From contig NZ_OY764015.1 of the NCBI RefSeq assembly GCF_963667775.1, positions 1,443,168 through 1,507,167 on the forward strand: DNA of 64,000 nucleotides, in the 5' to 3' direction. Numbering within the stretch: the stretch's first letter is position 1; the number at the start of each line of letters is the position of its first letter. The translations under genes and the position numbers were made by a program. Of this stretch, positions 17,864-25,854 are shown piece after piece. The notes below the pieces were generated by a model. That model was not told the DNA's origin. It saw only the letters and a program-made list of their open reading frames with translations, and did not search any database. This DNA comes from an uncultured Trichococcus sp. GTDB taxonomy: Bacteria; Bacillota; Bacilli; Lactobacillales; Aerococcaceae.

Positions 17864-18880
17864 CTACTGCAATAAATGCGACCGGCTGATCTTTTCTTCT
17901 TCCACGAGCCGCTTGATGCTCATCTCCATTGTGTGCATGCCTTGATCAAGGGATGTCTGCAGTACATTGGGGATTTGATGCATTTTTTCAGCTCGGATCA
18001 AATTTTTGATTGCTGCATTGTTGACCAACATTTCGGTAGCCGCCACACGACCATCTGCCTTCTTGGTAGGCAACAGCCGCTGCGATAAGATACCCAAGAG
18101 CACATTCGCCAGCATCAAACGAATCTGATCCCGTTGCCCTCCTGGGAAAACATCAATCATCCGTTCGATGCTGCCGGCTGCGTCCGAAGTGTGCAAGGTC
18201 CCCAAAACCAAATGTCCTGTTTCGGATGCCGTTAAGGCGGTGGAGATGGTATCCATGTCGCGCATCTCCCCCACCAGAATGACATCTGGATCCTGGCGTA
18301 AACTCGCGCGCAGGCCATTTTTGAACGATAACGTATCGAATCCGACTTCCCTTTGTTCAATGAGGGATTGTTTATTCTCATGCAAGTATTCGATGGGATC
18401 TTCCAATGTAATGATGTGTCTATTCATCGTTTGGTTCACATAATCGATCAGCGCCGCCAGAGAGGTGCTTTTCCCGCTGCCGGTTGGACCGGTAACCAAA
18501 AATAATCCGTGCGGTTGTTGCATTAATTTTTTTGCGGCTTTGGGCAGCCCCAAACTTTCCACACTGGGAATTTCTTTGGAAATGATCCGGAAAGCAAGCG
18601 AAAGCGCATTGCGTTGGTAGAACGCATTCACGCGGAATCGGGCAATGTCAGTGATGCCATAAGAAAAATCGATTTCCCGTTTCTGTTCCAACGCCTCCCA
18701 CATATCCTGAGTAAGGATCGTTTTCGCAAACTGCTCCGTATCTTGAGGCGCAAGGGAGGCTTGTTTTTGGGGAAGCAGCTTTCCGTCCACCCGGAAAACC
18801 GGCGCAGAACCTACCACAAGATGGACATCGGAAGCTTTTTTTTCATAGGCGGCGATCAATATCGCATCCAATTGTTCCAT
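17864..18880 (-). CDS. pilT: PilT pilus retraction ATPase
   Basis: 338 residues. Walker A GPTGSGKST at about 131-139, an Asp box (TLEDPIEY), Walker B (DPDVILVGEMRD) and a His box (GHLVLGTLHTSDA), then the AIRNLIR-like segment NNAAIKNLIRAEKMHQIPN typical of PilT and needed for retraction. The start at 18880 (EQLDAIL) has AGGGCGG upstream; a longer frame to 18913 overlaps pilB. A dedicated PilT makes this a true retractile pilus rather than a DNA-uptake pseudopilus. Confidence 0.95.
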   Translation of the reverse strand: MEQLDAILIAAYEKKASDVHLVVGSAPVFRVDGKLLPQKQASLAPQDTEQFAKTILTQDMWEALEQKREIDFSYGITDIARFRVNAFYQRNALSLAFRIISKEIPSVESLGLPKAAKKLMQQPHGLFLVTGPTGSGKSTSLAALIDYVNQTMNRHIITLEDPIEYLHENKQSLIEQREVGFDTLSFKNGLRASLRQDPDVILVGEMRDMDTISTALTASETGHLVLGTLHTSDAAGSIERMIDVFPGGQRDQIRLMLANVLLGILSQRLLPTKKADGRVAATEMLVNNAAIKNLIRAEKMHQIPNVLQTSLDQGMHTMEMSIKRLVEEEKISRSHLLQ

Positions 18881-18893
18881 TGTTTCCGCCCTC

Positions 18894-20519
18894 TTATTCA
18901 TTGATTGAAGCAACCCGCAGCACCTCTTCCAACGTCGTCTTGCCTGCCTTTACTTTTATCAAGCCATCGTCAACCAAAAAGCGGACGCCTTGTTGCTTGA
19001 TATGTTGCTTGATTTCCTGGATGGACGCCTGGTTCATCATCAGCTGCCTCACATCTTCCGTGATCACAATCAATTCATGAATGGCCATCCGTCCACGATA
19101 TCCGGTATGGCGACAAACATCGCAGCCCTTGCCGAAGGTGATTGTGTCGATTGTCTGATGGCGTCGTTCAAAGAGTTCCCGCTCGACAGGGGTTGCCTCT
19201 CTTGTATCGGCACAATCTTTGCATATGGTTTTGACGAGCCGCTGCGCTACAACACCGCTTAAGGCAGATACAATCAAGTAGGGCTCAATCCCCATATCGA
19301 GCAAGCGGGGAATGGCCTCAATGGCGCTGTTTGTATGCAGCGTGCTGAATACCAAGTGGCCGGTCAGGGCCGCACGCACACTGTTCTCAGCCGTTTCGGT
19401 ATCCCGGATTTCCCCCACCATGATGATATTCGGATCTTGACGCAATACGGATCGCAAGCCCGCCGCAAAGGTCAGCCCGATCTGCGTATTGACTTGGACT
19501 TGGTTGATGCCCTCGAGTTGGTATTCAACCGGGTCTTCGATTGTGATGATATTACTTTCGGGATGGTTCAGTTCATTGATGGAGCCATACAGCGTCGACG
19601 TTTTCCCGGAACCTGTCGGACCGGTCAACAGAATCAGTCCCGATGGCTGGGCAATCAGTTCCCGATAAGCATCCAACACATCCTGTTCCAAACCGATATC
19701 CTCCACTTTTCTGAACATATTGGAGATATCCAATATCCGCAGTACGATTTTTTCGCCAAAAACGGTCGGCAAGGTCGATACCCGTAAATTCACCCGTTTG
19801 CCCAAAACCGTTGTGCTGATACGGCCGTCCTGGGGCAGGCGCGTTTCCGTAACGTTCAGTCCGGCTATGATTTTGATCCGGGCAACCAAAGCGTTCATCA
19901 AGGTTTTCGGCAAAGGCCGTTCATTCCGGAGCAGACCATCCACGCGGTACCGAACGGATACGTGGCGTTCGGTTTGATCCAAATGAATATCGGATGCACG
20001 AAGCGATACCCCTGTTTCCAGCAATTGATTAAAAATCCTTACGGCGGGAGCATCTTCACCCTCGATGTAGTCAATATTCACTTCTTTTGAGTCGTACAAG
20101 CGGTTGATTATCTGCAGCAAATCATCTCGTGTCGCTATCACCGGACGGACGACATAACCTGTAGAAAATTCCAGCTCCTCAATGGCATAGAAGTCCAACG
20201 GGTCATTCATTGCCACAATCAAGCGGCTATTCTCTTTTTTGATCGGAAGCAATAATTTCGATCGTGCAAATTCTTTTGATATCAGCTCCACTACAGATAG
20301 GTCGATCGGATATTGATACAAAGAGACACTTTCCAATTTCAACTGGATCTCTAATGCATCCAGTAGTTGTTTCTCGGTGATGTAGCCTTGATCGACCAAC
20401 AGATCTCCTAATTTTTGATCCTTTTTTTTCATACTGAGTGCTTCCACAATCTGCAGTTCCGTTACGAGACCCGCTTCTTTCAATAAATCCCCTAATTTTT
20501 TCTTCTCAAAATCTGCCAC
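18894..20519 (-). CDS. pilB: PilB pilus extension ATPase with MshEN-type N-terminal domain
   Basis: 541 residues from a GTG start with AAGGTGGGAG upstream. The N-terminus has two copies of the MshEN pattern (KKLGDLLKEAGLVTE near residue 7 and QKLGDLLVDQGYITEKQLLD near 36), which in MshE and clostridial PilB binds cyclic-di-GMP. The core has Walker A GPTGSGKTS near 300-308, Asp box TIEDPVEYQ, Walker B DPNIIMVGEIRD, His box and a zinc site (CKDC and CDVCRHTG near 440-475). It powers pilus extension. The nearby cyclic-di-GMP genes suggest allosteric control; that link is inference. Confidence 0.95.
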   Translation of the reverse strand: MADFEKKKLGDLLKEAGLVTELQIVEALSMKKKDQKLGDLLVDQGYITEKQLLDALEIQLKLESVSLYQYPIDLSVVELISKEFARSKLLLPIKKENSRLIVAMNDPLDFYAIEELEFSTGYVVRPVIATRDDLLQIINRLYDSKEVNIDYIEGEDAPAVRIFNQLLETGVSLRASDIHLDQTERHVSVRYRVDGLLRNERPLPKTLMNALVARIKIIAGLNVTETRLPQDGRISTTVLGKRVNLRVSTLPTVFGEKIVLRILDISNMFRKVEDIGLEQDVLDAYRELIAQPSGLILLTGPTGSGKTSTLYGSINELNHPESNIITIEDPVEYQLEGINQVQVNTQIGLTFAAGLRSVLRQDPNIIMVGEIRDTETAENSVRAALTGHLVFSTLHTNSAIEAIPRLLDMGIEPYLIVSALSGVVAQRLVKTICKDCADTREATPVERELFERRHQTIDTITFGKGCDVCRHTGYRGRMAIHELIVITEDVRQLMMNQASIQEIKQHIKQQGVRFLVDDGLIKVKAGKTTLEEVLRVASINE

Positions 20520-20547
20520 ATTCTCCCACCTTTCTGCTAGTTTTATG

Positions 20548-22170
20548 CTAGTTTTCTATGATTGGCTCTGAGCTGATGATGTCTTCCTGGTCCGGATCAG
20601 CAACCACCTCGGTCGATCCGAACGGAAAGCCTGTAGTGGCAACGTCTGCATAGGTGAGGCTTGCACCACCACTTATGTCGAATTTATCTGCGATGACCAT
20701 GCCATTTACTGAAGCGCCCCCTGATAAGGAGACCTTCGCATCAGGCGCAATAAGCATCATGTTGGATGCCCCATATTCTTCAATAGAGACATTTTTGTTA
20801 TCCGTCAGGATGACACCATTTATACTGGAACCTTTTATATTTACAGGTCCCTTATTTCCTAAGACTATCACATGAGCATTCATCTTCGTAATCTTCTCAA
20901 AGTCAGGTGAAGAACCCGTGTATATAAACACGAGCTGATCACTCGATCCAGGATTATTGATATATGTTGTATGATTAAATGCCATTTTACCCGTTACAAC
21001 CATTGTGACTGTGCCTTCTCCAACAATATTGAGAGTCCCTGACATGACCGATAAATCATTCACTAAAATGGTGTGATTCCCACCCATCGGATCAATAGTC
21101 AGCGTTTTTCCAGACCCAACGACTAGTTTATTGAAAAAAATATTGTCTTGAATTTCAAGATTATAGGTATCGAGCATCCAATTATTCAGGAAAAGATTTC
21201 CATTGTCTTGAACTTTGTACTGATTCCACTGATCTTTTTGTATAGTCTTATCCGGCAATTTTTTAAAGTTTGTATTGGTTTCGGTAGGTACCTGCACTTG
21301 ATCCAATAAGCTTTGGTAAGCGTTAAAATTCGGAAGATAGCTACTGCTATCCCATACGTTATCTTTAGCTTCCAATCTGGGGAAATTAGTATAATTTTTT
21401 GGATACTTAAGTACCTCTTCAGCCGTAATTTGATTCGAGTGAAATAAAGTAGATGATCTTAAATTGATCCAGCCGCCAATAGTGAATGCGTTCTTTTTTG
21501 TAGAATTAGTATATATATCACCTTTAAGCATACCATCTGTGATAGTAACGCCCCCATTAGCATAGATGTTACCGTTAACGTTACCATTAGGTATATTGAC
21601 ATCCCCGTCAGTATATATATTACCATTTATCGTAACGCCATCAGAAATTTTAATGTCCTCTTTCGTCAACACAGCCCCCTTAGCAGCAAGTGTCGGCAAT
21701 CCACCGCCTCCAGTATTTTTCTCGACCCAGTTCACAGTGAGTTCTTTGGTGACGGTTCTTTTTTTCCCATCCACTTCTCCGGTGGAAGTGATGGTGTAGG
21801 TTGTCGAGTCTTTTTGCGCTGTTTTGATTGTTGCAGTAGGCTCGCTGCCGAACTGTGCCCCAAAATCAACAGCGGATTGACCATTTTGGGAGGTCACAAT
21901 AGCCGACACATTATTATAGAAGGAACCTGATGTTGCGTTATTCTCATAAGCACGCAATACGTCGCTCCGAATCTCTGCATAAGCCGCAACGGCTCCCGCC
22001 TCCGCCACATAATAAGCGGATGTATCATCGCGGTTGGCATCACTCAGACGATAGCTGCCGATTGCGAGTGTACCGATCGAAACACCCAGTACAGAAAGCA
22101 CAAGAAGCACCATCAATGTCAAAACCAGGCCACTGCCTTTTTCGTCCTCTCGGAGATGCTTGATTCCCAT
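20548..22170 (-). CDS. Large pilin-like surface protein (PilX-like N-terminus, beta-helix body)
   Basis: About 540 residues. The N-terminus EKGSGLVLTLMVLLVLSVLGVS is a pilin-like helix and continues with YYVAEAGAVAAYAEI, as in PilX-type minor pilins. From about residue 165 repeated GNIYxDGxVxI-type turns suggest a beta-helix or bactofilin-like body, and further rungs recur near 370-500. No Glu5 is seen in the N-terminal helix, as in tip minor pilins. It probably sits at the pilus tip or acts as an adhesin; this is inference. ATG at 22170 is favoured by AAGGTGAG spacing over the GTG at 22179, which directly follows the upstream stop. Confidence 0.75.
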   Translation of the reverse strand: MGIKHLREDEKGSGLVLTLMVLLVLSVLGVSIGTLAIGSYRLSDANRDDTSAYYVAEAGAVAAYAEIRSDVLRAYENNATSGSFYNNVSAIVTSQNGQSAVDFGAQFGSEPTATIKTAQKDSTTYTITSTGEVDGKKRTVTKELTVNWVEKNTGGGGLPTLAAKGAVLTKEDIKISDGVTINGNIYTDGDVNIPNGNVNGNIYANGGVTITDGMLKGDIYTNSTKKNAFTIGGWINLRSSTLFHSNQITAEEVLKYPKNYTNFPRLEAKDNVWDSSSYLPNFNAYQSLLDQVQVPTETNTNFKKLPDKTIQKDQWNQYKVQDNGNLFLNNWMLDTYNLEIQDNIFFNKLVVGSGKTLTIDPMGGNHTILVNDLSVMSGTLNIVGEGTVTMVVTGKMAFNHTTYINNPGSSDQLVFIYTGSSPDFEKITKMNAHVIVLGNKGPVNIKGSSINGVILTDNKNVSIEEYGASNMMLIAPDAKVSLSGGASVNGMVIADKFDISGGASLTYADVATTGFPFGSTEVVADPDQEDIISSEPIIEN

Positions 22171-22179
22171 CCCATCCAC

Positions 22180-22671
22180 TCACCTTCTGAAATAAATCGT
22201 AGTTTGATATTCTTTTGGTTGGCTATTCATTTCCGAGCTGCTTTTCAACAGAATTCCGATACTCTCGGTTGTAGGGTCACGCGTGACAAGGAACTCCTGC
22301 ACATCTTCTGCCATAACATGGTTCTCATTTTTCAAGAGCTGTGCGCCTTGTTGACTGAATGCCACAGCACCATCAATCAAGAGCGTATCCCCTGATTCCG
22401 ATATCGTTATAGCAGCAAAAGGCGCGCTGCGGATTTCTCTGGAAATAACAGAGAGTGTGTAAGCGAAATCATTTGATTGACGGGCGGAATAAGATTGTGT
22501 CAGATATTGTTTTTGTCCAAACATATGGACAGCCCCCACCAATGAGAGCACAACCGAGAGCAGCGCAATACTGGCCAACAACTCTACGAGCGTCATCCCT
22601 GATTCATTGCGCAGATTAATCTTCGAGCTCTTCTGCGGTGTGAAATGACAGCCGCGTCTCCATTTGTGCAT
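22180..22671 (-). CDS. Minor prepilin (PilW/ComGF-like)
   Basis: About 163 residues as read. The prepilin signal is NESG followed by MTLVELLASIALLSVVLSLV, with Glu5. The first ATG (22671) gives a 26-residue leader that overlaps the previous gene by about 55 bases; a non-ATG start nearer the signal is possible, so the start is uncertain. The soluble domain is about 115 residues and resembles minor pilins that prime fibre assembly. It is tightly packed between the two other minor pilin genes. Confidence 0.8.
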   Translation of the reverse strand: MHKWRRGCHFTPQKSSKINLRNESGMTLVELLASIALLSVVLSLVGAVHMFGQKQYLTQSYSARQSNDFAYTLSVISREIRSAPFAAITISESGDTLLIDGAVAFSQQGAQLLKNENHVMAEDVQEFLVTRDPTTESIGILLKSSSEMNSQPKEYQTTIYFRR

Positions 22672-23044
22672 AAGCTTTCCCTTCCTTGGAAACCGTCACT
22701 ATCCCCTTATAAAGGGTACCATTCGGTTCTGATTTTTCGACTTTAGTTTTCACTTCAAACCCGGAGACCGTCTTGGGGCTTTCGGCCGCAATCAGACTCA
22801 ACGTTTCTTCCGCGCCCTTTGTCTTTGAATAATAGGTGAGCATTTCGACTTGTTCTTGTGCGATAAACGTTGCTTCGTTGACGGTGTCTGTCTGATTATT
22901 TGTTTTGGCTGCTTGGATAAAAAAGGATAAAAAGGTTGTGATGATAAGCGATAAAAGTAGGATAGATGCCAACAACTCTACAAGTGTCATTCCTGCTTCT
23001 TCCGATAATAAGTCTTTCATTTGTTTTCTATACCAACGTTTCAT
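22616..23044 (-). CDS. Minor prepilin (PilV/PulG-like), first gene of the pilus operon
   Basis: About 142 residues. The signal is SEEAG followed by MTLVELLASILLLSLIITTF, with Glu5. The sequence EATFIAQEQVEMLTYY after the helix is common in PilV-type minor pilins. The ATG at 23044 has AAGGAAG upstream, and the frame extends to 23065 without one. It lies about 85 bases after a near-perfect promoter. Confidence 0.85.
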   Translation of the reverse strand: MKRWYRKQMKDLLSEEAGMTLVELLASILLLSLIITTFLSFFIQAAKTNNQTDTVNEATFIAQEQVEMLTYYSKTKGAEETLSLIAAESPKTVSGFEVKTKVEKSEPNGTLYKGIVTVSKEGKAYAQMETRLSFHTAEELED

Positions 23045-23134
23045 GGCATACTTCCTTTTTATCAAATATAGTTATGAACACTGCCTGTTTTTTCATAAAA
23101 AATGCAACAATTTTGTTAAAATACATTATCGTTA

Positions 23135-23163
23135 AGTATATTATCTAAGCGATTGACTGTCAA
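23135..23163 (-). promoter_or_regulatory. Sigma-A-type promoter of the pilus operon
   Basis: Minus-strand TTGACA and TATACT with 17-base spacing. Transcription would begin near 23128 and leave an untranslated leader of about 85 bases, in which I see no known riboswitch. Confidence 0.88.
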
Positions 23164-23309
23164 TGGTTTTGAATTCATGGAAAAGCTACTTCTCTTTCAT
23201 TAGAATACGACATCAGAATCGTTTGCTCTGATAGCAAGACTTTTCACAAATATGATGATAAAATGGTTGTACAGAAACACCGAGAAATGTACGCACACGG
23301 AGGGGTAAC

Positions 23310-24292
23310 ATGACTGACGATAACCTAGCAAACCAAAATTTATTAGACGAGATTGCCTATTTAAAGCGTTTGAACAAGGAACTGACCCATCTAATATATG
23401 AAGATGATTTCTCGAAATTCCCCTGGCTAGGAAATCTGGGCCAGTGGTTTTGGGATTGTTCCCAAAATATCGTCACCTTTAACCCCTTGAAAGCGAGTGC
23501 TCTCGGGTATTCTCAGGATGAAATACCTGCAGAAGCAGGCTTTGAATTTTTCACGGAAAAGCTGCATCCCGAAGATTATGACACTGTAATGGATGAAATG
23601 CGTGCCCACCTCAAAGGATTGGTTCCTGTATGGGAAGTCAAGTACCGCATTCAAGCAAAGGACGGGTCCTGGAAAGTTTTTTATGATCGCGGTAAAGTAA
23701 CGCAATGGTCTGCTGATCACAAGCCCTTATTCCTTGTAGGTAACGTATTTGATGTAACCGATGACGAAAACCAGAAACGGGAATTGCTTCAAAAATCCAC
23801 TTTCTGGCGTGCCCAAGCCGAAATTGATAGTCTGACCAATCTTTACACACGGGCCGCATTGGATGAAAAGTTATCTTCGATTCATCAACACAGTCTTCAA
23901 ACCAGAAAAACTACTCTATTTTATTATTGGATATTGATCATTTCAAAAATGTAAATGATACCTACGGCCATTTGGTCGGTGATCAAGTATTGAACAGGAT
24001 CGGTCCAGTCCTCCGTTCCAACATTCGTGAAGTTGATATTGCTGCTCGGTATGGTGGAGAAGAATTTTTGATTGTATTTCCCGATCTAGGCAGTGAAAAT
24101 GCCAAAAAGATAGGAGAACGCATTCAGCAGAGCCTGAAGAATACCGCGTTCCCCATCGAGCATGTCTTGACGATCAGCGCTGGAATCGCCTCGAATCATG
24201 AAACTCAAGATATGATGGAACTCTTGGAACTTGCCGATGGGCGGCTTTACCACGCAAAAAATACTGGCAGAAACCGCATTATCGATGCTTAA
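23310..24292 (+). pseudogene. PAS-GGDEF diguanylate cyclase, frameshifted
   Basis: Two overlapping frames together make one protein. The first (23310-23954) has a PAS domain with its PAC tail (WKVFYDRGKVTQW) and the start of a GGDEF domain (EIDSLTNLYTRAALDEKL). The second (to 24292) continues with LLLDIDHFKNVNDTYGH, then RYGGEEFLIVFP preceded by REVD, which fits the inhibitory I-site. The frames meet at a run of five A at 23906-23910; one more A would restore the reading frame. So the gene is broken by a single-base loss, is phase-variable, or carries a sequencing error. If intact it would make cyclic-di-GMP next to the pilus operon. Confidence 0.85.
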
Positions 24293-24316
24293 TCGTTTTT
24301 GTTGAAACGCGTGACC

Positions 24317-24356
24317 CAAAAACCCCTACCGCACAATTTTGCAGTAGAGGTTTTTA
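24317..24356. terminator. Terminator between converging cyclic-di-GMP genes
   Basis: Stem AAAAACCCCTAC.GCA / TGC.GTAGAGGTTTTT with one mismatch, with A-run and T-run at the ends, so it may work in both directions. Confidence 0.8.
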
Positions 24357-24395
24357 AGTTCGATTATTTGAAAGGCATCGTCGTTTCCTTCTGCC

Positions 24396-25847
24396 TCAGT
24401 ATTTCCCGCATAGAAGTACTTTTTCGATGAATACGGAAACAACTTCAGGATCGAATTGGGTTCCTGCGCATGCTCTTAATTCTCGAATAGCTTCTTCCTT
24501 GGTTTTGCAGTCCGTGTACGCACGCCCACTGGTCATTGCATCATATGAATCTGCAACTGAAATGATACGGGAAGCTAAAGGAATGTCCTCTTTTTTCAAT
24601 TTTTCTGGATACCCAGATCCATCTACCCACTCATGATGGGACAGGACAATCATCGCAACACATGCGTATTCATCTACGGACCGAAGAATTTGGTACCCCG
24701 TTTCAGGATGGCGCTTGATTTGCTCTAATTCTTTTTGAGTTAATGAAGAGTCCTTATTGAGAATTTTTGACGGTACAGTGATTTTGCCGATGTCATGCAC
24801 GAAGGCAGCTTTCTTCACTAATTCTTGTAAGGATGGGTCAAGTCCCATTTTTTCTGCGATTTTCCCGGCATGATCGGCAACATTTTCTGCGTGTAGCTGA
24901 TCCCATTTCCTTAATAACCTCGGATTCGACTGGATATCTTCAATAATCGAATGCTTGTGCTTCCTGCTTTTGCGCAACTTATCTTCGTACATCATTCTCT
25001 CTGCTTCCAAAATGACATCTTCAACAGAGCCTTCTATCCCTGTCTTTGTTGCAACCCCCAATGAAAGCGAAATCCATTCTTGCGGAAATCTCCCAGAAAT
25101 TTTTAAAGTGTCGCTATTCTGTATTTTTTCAGCAAGCGCAGAGGCAACATCATAGGGTGTGAGTGGAAGCAACAATACAAACTCATCTCCACCATAACGG
25201 ACGAAAATATCGCCTTCTCGTTGAAAACTGAGTATTTTCCGTGAAATCGTACGCAGTAATTCATCCCCTTGATCATGTCCAAAGGAGTCATTGATCAATT
25301 TCAACCCATTCAGATCAACAAAAATGACGCTAAGAGGCAGCTGATCAGGCAGGACTAAAGCATCTGTTGAAGTTTGTAAAAAACTACGCTGGTACATCCC
25401 CGTTAATGCATCTCTGTTATGATAGTACGCAAGTTTTTCCCGCGTCATAATCAGATCTGAAATATCACGTCCTGATGCATATATCCTATTCTCAAAAACT
25501 TTTAAACGCCATTCAAAGTAACGTGTTGTTCCTTGATGGCTTTGGATCCGATTGACAAATTTATCAACCACTCCATATTTCACTGACTCGCTGATAGTGA
25601 ATTTTGTAGCATACAAATCATCCTTTACGATGATTTCAAAAAGACTTTTACCAACCAACTGCTCATCTTGGCAGCCGAATGAATCGACCCACGTCCGATT
25701 TATTTTGATGATTTTGCCATCAAATGAAATGATACAGAATAAATCTTTTGTCACTGAGATATAGCGTTGTAGCTCGACATTTTCTTCCTTCAGATCATTT
25801 TTTGATTCCATTTGCAAAAATAGACTATCCAAAACAATATCTTTCAT
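24396..25847 (-). CDS. PAS-GGDEF-HD-GYP protein
   Basis: 483 residues. PAS at about 25-145, GGDEF at 150-310 with YGGDEFVLLLP, and REGD five residues before it (I-site). The C-terminal HD-GYP domain has HDIGKITVPSKIL, HPETGYQIL, LSHHEWVDGSGYP and RIISVADSYDAMTS. The protein therefore joins a likely diguanylate cyclase with a likely cyclic-di-GMP phosphodiesterase, under control of a cytosolic PAS sensor. No membrane segment was seen. It is 8 bases from the EAL gene that precedes it on the minus strand, so the two are probably cotranscribed. Confidence 0.92.
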   Translation of the reverse strand: MKDIVLDSLFLQMESKNDLKEENVELQRYISVTKDLFCIISFDGKIIKINRTWVDSFGCQDEQLVGKSLFEIIVKDDLYATKFTISESVKYGVVDKFVNRIQSHQGTTRYFEWRLKVFENRIYASGRDISDLIMTREKLAYYHNRDALTGMYQRSFLQTSTDALVLPDQLPLSVIFVDLNGLKLINDSFGHDQGDELLRTISRKILSFQREGDIFVRYGGDEFVLLLPLTPYDVASALAEKIQNSDTLKISGRFPQEWISLSLGVATKTGIEGSVEDVILEAERMMYEDKLRKSRKHKHSIIEDIQSNPRLLRKWDQLHAENVADHAGKIAEKMGLDPSLQELVKKAAFVHDIGKITVPSKILNKDSSLTQKELEQIKRHPETGYQILRSVDEYACVAMIVLSHHEWVDGSGYPEKLKKEDIPLASRIISVADSYDAMTSGRAYTDCKTKEEAIRELRACAGTQFDPEVVSVFIEKVLLCGKY

Positions 25848-25854
25848 AAATACA

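Noticed and set aside
23045-23134. Cyclic-di-GMP riboswitch in the leader of the pilus operon
   Set aside because: The leader of about 85 bases is AT-rich and I could not find the GEMM-type core or paired stems.
23900-23960. Programmed ribosomal frameshift in the PAS-GGDEF gene
   Set aside because: The A run is only five long, no slippery heptamer of known type and no downstream hairpin or internal Shine-Dalgarno was seen; a plain indel explains it better.
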